Origin: Nocardia alni
Lineage (GTDB): Bacteria > Actinomycetota > Actinomycetes > Mycobacteriales > Mycobacteriaceae
NCBI RefSeq assembly: GCF_019038435.1
Contig: NZ_JAGPOX010000006.1
Location: 1 to 64,000, forward strand
DNA: 64,000 nucleotides
Direction: 5' to 3'
The notes beneath the pieces were generated by a model. The model searched no databases. It was not told the origin of the DNA and saw nothing but the letters and a program-made list of their open reading frames with translations. The position numbers were made by a program, and so were the translations under genes. This document shows, one piece after another, positions 19,132-27,605 of the stretch (position 1 is the stretch's first letter; each line of letters opens with the position of its first letter).

Positions 19132-20052
19132 ATGACGAGTCCGAGGCCGGTGCGGCCACGCCGATCAGAACTTTCCACCCCCGCCACCAGCGAAAAGATG
19201 ATGGCCAAAGCTGCTGCCGGCGACGCTGATCTCGTCTTTCTCGATCTCGAGGATGCGGTCGCGCCCACTGCCAAAGACGTGGCACGCAAGCAGGCCGTCA
19301 CGGCCCTGCGCGAACTCGATTGGGGGCGGAAGACCCGCGCGGTGCGCATCAACGGCGTCCAGACGACCTGGTGCCTCGACGACATCACCGAAGTGGTTGC
19401 CAACGCCGGCGCCCATGTGGATGTGTTGATCATTCCCAAGGTCAAAGCCGCGCGCGATGTCTGGTTCATCGACACTCTGCTGACGCAGCTCGAACACAAG
19501 CACGGCCTGAAGATCGGCGGTATCGGCTTGGAGGTATTGATCGAAGAAGTGGAAGCTCTGGCGGCCGTCGACGCGATCGCCGCGAGCAGTCCGCGGTTGG
19601 AGGCGCTGATCCTGGGCGTTGGTGACCTCGCAGCCAGTCATGGAATGAGATCTGCACACATCGGCACCAGTTCCGGCTACCCGGGTGACATCTGGCACTC
19701 GGCTCGAACGAAGTTGATCGTCGCTGCCCGCAGCAATGGCCTCGACGCAATCGATGGTCCGTTCGGTGACTTCAAGGACAACGACGCCTACCTCCAGCAG
19801 GCGAATTGGGCCGCTGAACTCGGCGCGGTCGGCAAGTGGGCAATCCATCCGAACCAGGTGACGTTGGCCAACGACGTCTACTCGCCCTCCGAGGAAGAGG
19901 TAGCACAGGCACGCAAGGTCGTCACCGCGATGCGCGAGGCCGAAGCCGCCGGTGACGGCGCCGTCGCCATCGACGGCGTCATGGTCGACGCAGCCACGGC
20001 CCGAATCTTCGAGACCGTGTTGCAACGCGCCTCCGTCGTCGAGCAGCACTGA
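19132..20052 (+). CDS. HpcH/HpaI (CitE-like) acyl-CoA lyase, copy 1
   Basis: 306 residues with the family motifs LVFLDLEDAVAPTAKD (metal and acyl-CoA site), IPKV, LEVLIEEVEAL (Glu metal ligand) and GKWAIHPNQV. AAGGAG precedes the ATG. Relatives include malyl-/beta-methylmalyl-CoA lyase and citramalyl-CoA lyase, which split a 3-hydroxyacyl-CoA into a short acyl-CoA and an oxoacid. Next to the split hydratase it probably performs the cleavage step. It is strikingly similar to the gene at 35552; exact substrate unknown. Confidence 0.9.
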   Translation: MTSPRPVRPRRSELSTPATSEKMMAKAAAGDADLVFLDLEDAVAPTAKDVARKQAVTALRELDWGRKTRAVRINGVQTTWCLDDITEVVANAGAHVDVLIIPKVKAARDVWFIDTLLTQLEHKHGLKIGGIGLEVLIEEVEALAAVDAIAASSPRLEALILGVGDLAASHGMRSAHIGTSSGYPGDIWHSARTKLIVAARSNGLDAIDGPFGDFKDNDAYLQQANWAAELGAVGKWAIHPNQVTLANDVYSPSEEEVAQARKVVTAMREAEAAGDGAVAIDGVMVDAATARIFETVLQRASVVEQH

Positions 20053-20106
20053 CCGCCACCGAACCGACCGTTACCCGGCACGAAGTACTTACGAACAGGA
20101 CGATCA

Positions 20107-20838
20107 ATGGGCAACATCAACTTCGACTTCACCGGACGAACAGTTCTCGTCACCGGCGCCGCCAGAGGGATCGGTCTCGAACTGGCCCGGCATTTCAAGA
20201 CTTCCGGAGCCGAAGTAGTCATGGTGGATTTCGACGGTGACGAGCTGGCACGCTCGGCCGACACTATCGATGCTGTTGCTGCTCAGGCCGATGTCAGCAA
20301 CACCGAGGATGTCGAGAGAGTGGTGAGCGAGACGGTCGAGCGCACCGGCCGAATCGATATCGTGGTCAACAACGCGGGGATCCTGCGCGACCGCGTCGTG
20401 TGGAAGCTTACCGACGACGACTGGTCGCAGGTGCTCGATGTACACGCCGGCGGCACCTTCCGCTTCACCCGCGCCGTTGTGCCTCATTTCCGGACTCAGA
20501 ACTACGGACGCATCGTCAACGTGACCTCCTACACCGGTCTTCATGGTAATCGAGGTCAGGCGAACTACGCAGCCGCCAAGGCCGGCATCATCGGCTTCAC
20601 CAAAACCACCGCCAAGGAACTCGCACTGTTCGGTGTCACCGTCAATGCGATTTCCCCCAACGCCGCCACCCGAATGACGGCTTCCATTCCGGACGAGAAG
20701 ATCCCGGAAGTAACCGGCCCGATCGCTCGATTCGCGGACCCCTCGGAAATGGCCGCAGCCGTCGCGTTCTTGGCTTCCGAAGAGGCCGGGTACATCACCG
20801 GTGTCGTGCTGCCGGTCGACGGCGGCGCTTCGATCTAG
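20107..20838 (+). CDS. short-chain dehydrogenase/reductase, FabG/HSD-like
   Basis: 243 residues, a classical SDR. The cofactor motif is TGAARGIG, NNAG is present, and the catalytic Ser-Tyr-Lys is in TSYTGLHGN and YAAAKAG. An Asp at the end of beta-2 (VMVDFDGD) favours NAD. AGGA lies before the ATG. It lies between the lyase and the thiolase, so oxidation of a 3-hydroxyacyl-CoA before thiolysis is a reasonable role. It has no counterpart in the second module copy. Confidence 0.9.
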   Translation: MGNINFDFTGRTVLVTGAARGIGLELARHFKTSGAEVVMVDFDGDELARSADTIDAVAAQADVSNTEDVERVVSETVERTGRIDIVVNNAGILRDRVVWKLTDDDWSQVLDVHAGGTFRFTRAVVPHFRTQNYGRIVNVTSYTGLHGNRGQANYAAAKAGIIGFTKTTAKELALFGVTVNAISPNAATRMTASIPDEKIPEVTGPIARFADPSEMAAAVAFLASEEAGYITGVVLPVDGGASI

Positions 20839-20853
20839 AACAGAAGCAGTGTC

Positions 20854-20915
20854 GTGACCACGCCACCGCTCTCGCGCCGAGACATCGAATTTTGCTATAC
20901 GAATAGCTCGATGTC
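20854..20915 (+). pseudogene. acyl-CoA dehydrogenase N-terminal remnant
   Basis: From GTG 20854 the sequence reads V-TTPPLSRRDIEF and matches the start of the intact acyl-CoA dehydrogenase at 36542 (M-STPPLSRRDLEF). Nucleotide similarity continues through GCTCGATGTCGAG, with a one-base deletion after GAATT that breaks the frame. The rest is gone and the thiolase begins 30 bp later. In the second module copy the intact gene directly follows the lyase, so a dehydrogenase was lost here. Confidence 0.8.
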
Positions 20916-20944
20916 GAGTCACCGGGTTCCGTCGATCAGAAAGC

Positions 20945-22099
20945 ATGTTCATGTCTCGTAAAGCAGTCATCGTCGATGCCGTCCGCTCGCCAGTTGGCAA
21001 AAGAAACGGAGGGCTGTCTTCCGTTCATCCTGCCGATCTGTCGGCGTACGTGTTGCGCGCTCTCATCGAACGAACCGGCCTCGATCCCGCGCTGGTCGAA
21101 GATGTCATCTGGGGATGCGTCGGTCAGGTCGGTGAACAAAGCTTCGACATCGCTCGGACCGCGGCGCTGTCCGCGGATTGGCCCATTCACGTACCCGGCA
21201 CCACCATCGATCGGCAGTGCGGGTCATCGCAACAGGCCGTCAGCTTCGCCGCAGCGGGCGTAGTTGCCGGACACTACGACATCGTCGTCGCAGGCGGCGT
21301 CGAATCCATGTCCCGCATCCCCATCGGATCATCCACCGCGGCAGGCAATTCCCCGCTCGGTGAGCTCTACTCCCAGCGGTTCGGATCCGAGTTCCCCAAT
21401 CAAGGAATCGGTGCGGAACACATCGCCGACGAATGGGGACTGTCGCGAACACAGCTCGACGAGTTCGCCCTCGGCTCCCACGCCAAAGCAGCCGCGGCAA
21501 TCGACGCGGGACGATTCGAATCCCAGATCGCATCCATCCCGGTCGATAAAGAGAAAATAGCCGTCGACGAGGGGGTTCGGCGCGGAGGCACCCTCGAATC
21601 GCTCGCCGAACTCAGACCTGCCTTCACCACGGACGGCAAGATCACCGCAGCCAATTCCTCGCAGATCAGCGATGGCTCCGCCGCACTGCTGATCATGGGA
21701 TCCGACACCGCCGCCGAGCTCGGTTTCACACCGCTCGCAGCCATCGACACGGCAGTCGTCATCGGCTCGCCGCCGATGCCGATGCTCACCGGGCCCATCC
21801 CCGCAACCGAGAAACTGCTCGCCAGACGCGGCCTCACGATCGACGATATCGGGACTTACGAGGTCAACGAAGCTTTCGCCTCGGTTGTGCTGGCGTGGCT
21901 GAAGGATGTCGGGGCCGACGAAGAAAGGCTGAATCCCAACGGCGGCGCAATCGCACTCGGGCATCCCCTCGGCGGGAGCGGCGCCAGGCTGATGACGACA
22001 ATGGTTCACCACATGCGCGAGAACGACATCGAGTTCGGCCTGCAAACCATGTGCGAGGGCGGCGGACAGGCCAACGCCACCCTCCTCCGCCTCCTCTGA
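20945..22099 (+). CDS. acetyl-CoA acyltransferase (thiolase)
   Basis: 384 residues. The nucleophilic Cys92 is in DRQCGSSQQAV, NEAF and GHPLGGSGARL carry the His, and the second Cys is in MCEGGGQANATLL. Either ATG 20945 or ATG 20951 could start it; the latter gives the common MSRKAVIVDA start. It would cleave a 3-ketoacyl-CoA to a shorter acyl-CoA plus acetyl- or propionyl-CoA. It is the last gene before a strong terminator, so it ends the operon that began at 18017. Confidence 0.95.
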   Translation: MFMSRKAVIVDAVRSPVGKRNGGLSSVHPADLSAYVLRALIERTGLDPALVEDVIWGCVGQVGEQSFDIARTAALSADWPIHVPGTTIDRQCGSSQQAVSFAAAGVVAGHYDIVVAGGVESMSRIPIGSSTAAGNSPLGELYSQRFGSEFPNQGIGAEHIADEWGLSRTQLDEFALGSHAKAAAAIDAGRFESQIASIPVDKEKIAVDEGVRRGGTLESLAELRPAFTTDGKITAANSSQISDGSAALLIMGSDTAAELGFTPLAAIDTAVVIGSPPMPMLTGPIPATEKLLARRGLTIDDIGTYEVNEAFASVVLAWLKDVGADEERLNPNGGAIALGHPLGGSGARLMTTMVHHMRENDIEFGLQTMCEGGGQANATLLRLL

Positions 22100-22206
22100 A
22101 CACGCCTCTGCCCGGTCACGACCCCGATGCGAGCCGGCCGCCGATCTGCGCCCGTGAAGCGCGATGGTCGGTCGCCGCTACGAAACCCTCACCAGCGTCG
22201 TGGCGT

Positions 22207-22240
22207 GCCGCCACGGTCGGCCTCGACCGTGGCGGCTTTT
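22207..22240 (+). terminator. rho-independent terminator after the thiolase
   Basis: GCCGCCACGGTC and GACCGTGGCGGC form a perfect 12-bp stem with a 6-base loop, directly followed by TTTT. It lies 108 bp after the thiolase stop. Confidence 0.9.
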
Positions 22241-22287
22241 CGTTCGCAACAATTGTCTCGCTTCGTCGCGACCGATGTCGCTTCTAG

Positions 22288-22301
22288 GTGATGGCGATCA
22301 C
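22288..22301. promoter_or_regulatory. CRP-like palindromic site upstream of the BVMO gene
   Basis: GTGATGGCGATCAC has GTGAT and ATCAC as inverted halves with a 4-base centre, which fits the general CRP-family form GTG-N8-CAC. It lies 163 bp upstream of the BVMO start. Confidence 0.4.
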
Positions 22302-22353
22302 TGATTAACTGAATACATCGCGAAAATAGCAATGCCGGAAACCTGGAGAGGCT

Positions 22354-22372
22354 GCTACTGCCCAGCAGTAGC
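22354..22372. promoter_or_regulatory. inverted repeat in the BVMO leader
   Basis: GCTACTG and CAGTAGC are perfect 7-bp arms around a 5-base centre, 92 bp before the BVMO start. No T-run follows, so a regulator site or leader hairpin is more likely than a terminator. Confidence 0.4.
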
Positions 22373-22463
22373 CCGGGATTCGCTTCAACACCGCTAGGAC
22401 TGCACATCAGCAGACCTGCAGGCGTCACTCGAACAGGCGCCACCGGACGAGGGTGAGGGACCA

Positions 22464-24317
22464 GTGTCGAACGACAAACTCATTGGTGATCTGGACTTCG
22501 ATCCAGCGGCTTTGAAGGAACGGTACGACTACGAACGTGATCGCCGCATCCGCCCGGACGGCAAGCAACAATACGTCGGAACGTCCGGCGGCCGATTCGA
22601 GCAGTACAGCCGTGACCCCTGGAGTGACGCCGACGTTTCCCGAGAGGCTCTCACCGAGCACACATCCGTGATCATCGCAGGCGGCGGCTTTGGCGGACTG
22701 CTGCTGGGAGCTCGGCTGCACGATGCCGGGGTGACCGATGTACGGGTGATCGAGACGGGCGGTGACTTCGGTGGAACGTGGTACTGGAACAGGTACCCCG
22801 GAGCCATGTGCGATATCGAAGCGCACATCTATCTTCCCCTGCTCGAAGAGTTGAACTACACCCCCAAGCATCGCTATGCGTACGCGGCAGAAATGCTCGA
22901 AATCAGCCAGCGAATCGGTAAAGATTACGGACTCTACGACAAAGCCTGCTTCCACACCGCGATCACCGGCGCGCAGTGGTCCGATGACGAGAACCGTTGG
23001 CACATTGAAACGGACCGAAACGACAAGCTGACCGCCGACTACTTCATTCTCGCTTGCGGCCGTCAAAGTCTGCCGAAACTCCCCAACTTGCCCGGAATCG
23101 ATCGGTTCGAAGGTCACATCTTCCATTCGAGCCGATGGGACTACAGCTACACCGGAGGTAGCAGCGACGGCGGGCTCACTGGACTGAAGGACAAGCGAGT
23201 CGGAGTTGTCGGAACTGGTGCGACGGCTCTGCAAATCGTGCCTGAAGTCGCCAAAGACGCCGGTGAGCTCCTGGTGTTCCAGCGGACGCCCTCGACGGTC
23301 GGAGTCCGGGGACAATGCGAAACCGGACCCGACTGGGTCGATATGTCCAAACCCGGTTGGCAGCGTGAACGCCGCGAAAACTTTCAAGCCCATGTTCAAT
23401 TCGGCACGCAAGTTGGCTACGTGCGACCCGACGTCGACATGGTCGGTGACGGATGGACTGCGGCGTTCGAAATCCTCGCCGAGCCGGAAGACTCGGTGAT
23501 CAAACGGTTGGGTCGGCGCCCGACGGAGGAAGAGCTCGCCGAGCTGTCCGAGATCAACGACTACAGGTTGATGAACCAGATCCGAGGCCGGGTCCACGAC
23601 GTGGTCGAAGATCCGACCACCGCCGAGGCCCTCGAGCCGTGGTATCGCTGGTGGTGCAAGCGGCCCGGGTGGCATGACGACTATCTCGCTGCGTTCAACC
23701 GGAAGAACGTCACGTTGATCGACACTCACGGTCAGGGTGTCGAGAGATTCACACCCCACGGTGTCGTGGTGGACGGTATCGAGCATCCTCTCGATTGCTT
23801 GATCATGGCGACAGGATTCGAATCGGCCATTTCGTACACCGAGTTGACCGGCTTCGATATCATCGGCAGAGCGACATCACTCTCGCAACACTGGTCGAAC
23901 GGCGTCCGGACATTGCACGGCATGTCGACCGATAAGTTCCCGAACATGTTCTTCATCGGCGGAAACACCCAGACTGCGTCGGCGGTCAACGCCGTGCACC
24001 TACTGGACGAACAGTCCCAGTACGTTGCTCATATTATTGCGCAGACCGAGGCCAAGAATGCACGCACTGTCGAGGCAGAACCCGAACAGGTCGAACAATG
24101 GGTAAGGACCATCGCCGAATCGCCGAAGAATCACGCGATGTTCCGATTCTTCGCGCAATGCACACCTGGTTACTACAACGCCGAAGGTAAGGCCGAGAGT
24201 AGCGCCGACCTGTTCATCGGTGGGCGCTACGGGGACGGTCCACTCGCCTACTACGACGTCCTGCACAACTGGGCGGCCGACGGGCAGCTACAGGGGTATG
24301 CGCTCGAGCAGGAGTGA
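22464..24317 (+). CDS. type I Baeyer-Villiger (flavin-binding) monooxygenase
   Basis: 617 residues. An N-terminal extension of about 65 residues precedes the FAD motif IIAGGGFGGLLLGARL. The BVMO fingerprint FEGHIFHSSRWDY (FxGxxxHxxxW-D, near residue 215) and an NADP motif (GVVGTGATALQIVP) follow. The long N-terminus and the WDY variant recall BVMOs that act on large or cyclic ketones. The GTG start has GAGGG upstream. It would insert oxygen next to a ketone carbonyl to give an ester or lactone, which the hydrolases at 28802 or 42956 could open. It is monocistronic: terminator before, new regulator after. Confidence 0.95.
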   Translation: MSNDKLIGDLDFDPAALKERYDYERDRRIRPDGKQQYVGTSGGRFEQYSRDPWSDADVSREALTEHTSVIIAGGGFGGLLLGARLHDAGVTDVRVIETGGDFGGTWYWNRYPGAMCDIEAHIYLPLLEELNYTPKHRYAYAAEMLEISQRIGKDYGLYDKACFHTAITGAQWSDDENRWHIETDRNDKLTADYFILACGRQSLPKLPNLPGIDRFEGHIFHSSRWDYSYTGGSSDGGLTGLKDKRVGVVGTGATALQIVPEVAKDAGELLVFQRTPSTVGVRGQCETGPDWVDMSKPGWQRERRENFQAHVQFGTQVGYVRPDVDMVGDGWTAAFEILAEPEDSVIKRLGRRPTEEELAELSEINDYRLMNQIRGRVHDVVEDPTTAEALEPWYRWWCKRPGWHDDYLAAFNRKNVTLIDTHGQGVERFTPHGVVVDGIEHPLDCLIMATGFESAISYTELTGFDIIGRATSLSQHWSNGVRTLHGMSTDKFPNMFFIGGNTQTASAVNAVHLLDEQSQYVAHIIAQTEAKNARTVEAEPEQVEQWVRTIAESPKNHAMFRFFAQCTPGYYNAEGKAESSADLFIGGRYGDGPLAYYDVLHNWAADGQLQGYALEQE

Positions 24318-24558
24318 AGTTGGACCGTCCGGCGTCGGATACGCGCGCGATCCGGAATGGCTGCTCCACGATCGCGGTGACCGGCTGCGATCCGCCGCGG
24401 TCTTGCGCGTGGTCGCCGCCAGGCGTCCCACGCCGTCGCCGACCGGAGTCGCCGATGCGGCCGGTTCGACGCCGAAGAGGCCCAGCGACCGCTCGGCCAC
24501 TGATGCGCAAGCCTGATCAACGGCAGATGGATGGGATGGCGGTCACACAATCGCTATA

Positions 24559-24578
24559 GTTGATTGTGAACTACCAAC
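24559..24578. promoter_or_regulatory. operator in front of the TetR gene
   Basis: GTTGATTGT-GA-ACTACCAAC shares the right arm, centre spacing and most of the left arm with the perfect palindrome at 17956-17975. It ends 15 bp before the TetR GTG and overlaps a possible -10 box (TATAGT, 24555-24560). This fits autorepression. Confidence 0.75.
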
Positions 24579-24593
24579 TTGGAAGGTGCCCCG

Positions 24594-25229
24594 GTGATCG
24601 ACTATGTCCCCTCCGAGAACAGGCAGGTAGAACGCTCCAGCCTGTCGACCAGGCGCCTGTTGCAGGCCACGGCGGAGCTGATCGGGGAGGTCGGATACGA
24701 CCGAACAACGCTCGCCGAGATCGGCAAGCGCGCAGGCTACAGCCACGGCCTGGTCAGCCGCCGGTTCGGCAGCAAATCGGCGTTGATCGAAGCGCTGATC
24801 GCGAAGCTGAGCGAGCGCTTCGGCCATGAGCGGCTTCCGGACACCCTCGCCCACAGCACCGGGATCGACGCGCTCGTGGTCGTCATAGGTGAGATCGGAA
24901 AGGACGCCGCGAATTCGACCGACTCGCTTCGCGGCTTCTACGCTCTGCTGTTCGAAGGCCTCAAACCGATCCCCGAGCTGCATACGTTCGTCGCGGAGCT
25001 GCACGCCGACTACCTCGTCCACCTGACCGAACAGGTCGCGCTCGGTCGCGCGACCGGCCGGCTTCGCGAGGGGGTGGATCCAGCCGAGATCACCGAACTC
25101 GCGGTCAACGCCCTGCGGGGTCTGGCGTACCGATGGATGCTCGACGATCGCGTCGACTTCGCCGCTGGCTTGAACTCGCTCGTCCGTCAGCTCGCTCTAC
25201 TCGCCGCGCCAGGCGAGGAACGGCCCTGA
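24594..25229 (+). CDS. TetR-family transcriptional regulator
   Basis: 211 residues. The HTH is about residues 20-65 (LLQATAELIGEVGYDRTTLA, GYSHGLVSRRFGSKSALIEA), followed by a helical ligand-binding domain. GTG 24594 is chosen because GGAAGG lies 7 bases upstream. The shared operators suggest it represses itself and the operon starting at 18017; acyl-CoA or a pathway intermediate is a likely ligand (inference). Its stop is one base before the histidine kinase ATG, so regulator and kinase are co-transcribed. Confidence 0.93.
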   Translation: MIDYVPSENRQVERSSLSTRRLLQATAELIGEVGYDRTTLAEIGKRAGYSHGLVSRRFGSKSALIEALIAKLSERFGHERLPDTLAHSTGIDALVVVIGEIGKDAANSTDSLRGFYALLFEGLKPIPELHTFVAELHADYLVHLTEQVALGRATGRLREGVDPAEITELAVNALRGLAYRWMLDDRVDFAAGLNSLVRQLALLAAPGEERP

Positions 25230-25230
25230 G

Positions 25231-26763
25231 ATGAACCGTGGAACGAGTGTCGACAACGATGTGTCCTCGGCGAGAGCTCTGATAGAGCTGAGTACGGAAG
25301 GCCTCGCGGTTTTGGACCCGTCCGGCCGGTATCTGACGATCAATGGCGCAGGCCGACGAATTCTCGGCTGCGCCGACGCGGACGTGATAGGAGAACCGTC
25401 GGTCTTCTCCACGAACATTCCTGGTGGAACAGGCCCGGACTCCAGCACCGGTTCGCTGTGGGTCGGCACCTCCGAAATCGAGTTCGAGATGCGCCGAACG
25501 CAGCTCGGAACCGGGCGCGAGGGTCTGCTGGTACGGTTCTGCCCCACCACCGCGGCTCTGCGCGACCGGCGCAAACTCGCCGCCTTCACGCGAGCCGCGG
25601 CCGCGGTGGCGTGTGAGAACCGGCTCGATGTCGTGCTCGACAAACTCGCCGCGGAGGTATCCGAGACCGTCGGAATGGCGACCTGCGCGGTCATCCTGGT
25701 CGACGAGGTCACCGGCGCGCTCGACCACGTCGGAAAGGCAAGCCTGCCGATCGACTACGGCCGGCGCTTGGAGTTGTGCCGTCAGCGCGGCGCACCGCTT
25801 GCCACCCTCGTGGCGATCACCGAACGGCGCGTGGTGGTCGCCCGGAAATGGCGCGAAGAAATCCTCGGGCATCCCTGGTGGTGGCAACCGGTGCAAAACA
25901 TCATTCTCGACACGAATTGGGACACCTACGTCGTGGCGCCACTGATCGTGCGCGAGAAGGTTATCGGCGCCTTGGCCGGCTTCGTGAGAGAGGGCCATGA
26001 TCCGGCAAAGGAAGACATCCGATTCATCGCGGCAATGGCCGACCAGGCAGCCATCGCCGTCTCGAGTGCGCGGATGTTCGCTCGGCTCGAGCTGCAAGCA
26101 GCCCGGGAAGAGCGTCGCAAACTTGCCCGGGACATGCACGACTCCGTCGCCCAAACCCTGTATTCGTTATCTCTCCGAACGAAAGCTCTCGAGCTGAGTG
26201 TCGGCTCCGGAGAAGAGAGCGACCTCGGCGCACAGCTGAGGCAGATTCACGAACTCGTCTGCGGCGCTCAGGTCGGGATGCGGACGCTCATCATGCATCG
26301 CCGCCCTGCCGCGCTCGGTGAGGACGGATTCGTCTCGTCGGTCCGCAAACACGTCGCTTCGATCGCGTCCCGTGAAGAACTCGCGCTGACAGTCGAATGC
26401 GACGACGAGTTCTACGAGTTCGACGGGGCGGTCGAGGAGGATCTCTTCATGGTGGTCAGTGAGGCGGTCCACAACATCGTCAAACACGCGGGGGCGTCGA
26501 AAGCCGCCGTCCGAATCGGGCAATCGCTCACCGTCCCGTCGGTGCTGAATATAGTGATCATCGACAATGGGCACGGTTTCTCCGAGAGGAACGACAGTCA
26601 CCAATCCTTCGGACTGGTTTCGATGACCGAACGGGTCAACGCGCACGGCGGCACCCTGACCGTTCGATCGAAACCGGACACGGATCCCGATCACGGCACC
26701 ACCGTTCGTATCGCCGTTCCGTGTCTGATCGCCGAGTCCGCACCTGGAGCAGCGAAGATGTGA
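25231..26763 (+). CDS. sensor histidine kinase, PAS-GAF-HisKA_3 (NarL/LiaS-type)
   Basis: 510 residues, no membrane helices seen, so probably cytosolic. A PAS domain covers about 10-110 and a GAF domain about 130-285. The dimerisation/phosphorylation block has REERRKLARDMHDSVAQTLY with phospho-acceptor His303, and the C-terminal ATPase has EAVHNIVKHAG and DNGHGF. GAF/PAS input suggests sensing of a soluble ligand or redox state. The partner regulator follows after 11 bp. A truncated paralogue is at 48564. Confidence 0.93.
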   Translation: MNRGTSVDNDVSSARALIELSTEGLAVLDPSGRYLTINGAGRRILGCADADVIGEPSVFSTNIPGGTGPDSSTGSLWVGTSEIEFEMRRTQLGTGREGLLVRFCPTTAALRDRRKLAAFTRAAAAVACENRLDVVLDKLAAEVSETVGMATCAVILVDEVTGALDHVGKASLPIDYGRRLELCRQRGAPLATLVAITERRVVVARKWREEILGHPWWWQPVQNIILDTNWDTYVVAPLIVREKVIGALAGFVREGHDPAKEDIRFIAAMADQAAIAVSSARMFARLELQAAREERRKLARDMHDSVAQTLYSLSLRTKALELSVGSGEESDLGAQLRQIHELVCGAQVGMRTLIMHRRPAALGEDGFVSSVRKHVASIASREELALTVECDDEFYEFDGAVEEDLFMVVSEAVHNIVKHAGASKAAVRIGQSLTVPSVLNIVIIDNGHGFSERNDSHQSFGLVSMTERVNAHGGTLTVRSKPDTDPDHGTTVRIAVPCLIAESAPGAAKM

Positions 26764-26774
26764 GGAATTCGTCC

Positions 26775-27422
26775 ATGCCAGAGATTTCGGTCTTCCTCGT
26801 CGACGACCACGCGCTCGTCCGGCAGGGTCTGCGCGCCTTCTTGCAAACCCAGCAGGACATCACTGTCATCGGTGAAGCCGACAACGGCAAGCAGGCAGTC
26901 GACGAAATGCGGGCACGGGTGACCGCGAACGCTATCCCCGACGTGGTGTTGATGGACCTCGCAATGCCCGAACTCGACGGGGTGAGCGCAATCGGCATTC
27001 TGCACCGCGAACACCCCGCCTTGAAAATAATCGCGCTGTCCAGCTTTTCCGAAACGGCGAGAGTCCATGCCGCACTGCAGGCCGGCGCCGCCGGCTATCT
27101 GCTGAAAAATTCCGATCCCGGCGAGGTATCGGTAGCCATCCGATCCGCCCAGCGCGACCAGGTATACCTGGATCCGGGCGTCGCACGCGTCCTCGCTCGG
27201 TCTATGCGGGCCGGCCAGGCGGCGGCTCTGTCCGCTCGCGAACGCGAGGTCCTCGTGCTGGTCGCACGGGGAAACTCGAACCAGGAGATCGCCGACTCCC
27301 TGTACATCAGCGAGCGGACCGCACGTACGCACGTCAGTCACATCATTTCCAAACTAGGACTGTCCTCGCGGATCCAAGCCGCGCTGTGGGCAATACGCGA
27401 GGGCATCGCCAGCGTCTCCTGA
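26775..27422 (+). CDS. NarL/FixJ-family response regulator
   Basis: 215 residues. The receiver domain has the acidic pocket VDDHALVRQG and phospho-acceptor Asp61 in VLMDLAMP. The LuxR-type HTH is at the C-terminus (LSAREREVLVLVARG, IADSLYISERTARTHVSHII). ATG 26775 has GAGG upstream. It is the partner of the preceding kinase and probably controls the CoA-transferase operon downstream, whose promoter region is duplicated at the second kinase locus. Confidence 0.94.
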   Translation: MPEISVFLVDDHALVRQGLRAFLQTQQDITVIGEADNGKQAVDEMRARVTANAIPDVVLMDLAMPELDGVSAIGILHREHPALKIIALSSFSETARVHAALQAGAAGYLLKNSDPGEVSVAIRSAQRDQVYLDPGVARVLARSMRAGQAAALSAREREVLVLVARGNSNQEIADSLYISERTARTHVSHIISKLGLSSRIQAALWAIREGIASVS

Positions 27423-27430
27423 CGACGAGA

Positions 27431-27522
27431 CAGATGTCGCGCGCGAGACGCGTCCCAGGACCCTTCTGTGGTGTGCATCATAGGGCTTGACTGGAGTAAC
27501 ACAAATCGCTCACGCGAAAGAG
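27431..27522 (+). promoter_or_regulatory. promoter region of the CoA-transferase operon, duplicated at 50091-50182
   Basis: This 92-bp stretch aligns nearly end to end with the reverse complement of 50091-50182. Shared landmarks are ATGTCGCGCGCGAGACGC, TCCCAGGACCCTT, the GTG-N8-CAT motif (27468-27481) and GGCTTGACTGGAG. TTGACT could be a -35 box. The near-palindrome GTCGCGCGCGAGAC is a candidate response-regulator site. Confidence 0.55.
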
Positions 27523-27605
27523 ATGGAACTCCATCCCGTTGACCCGGGAGCACGAAAGCAACCAGATCATGGATGCCGAGTACGTCAATTAATGAAGGAG
27601 CCTGA

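Noticed and set aside
24318..24593. Several overlapping short frames between the BVMO and TetR genes
   Set aside because: They are Arg/Ser/Pro-rich in every frame with no ribosome site or recognisable motif; treated as non-coding.
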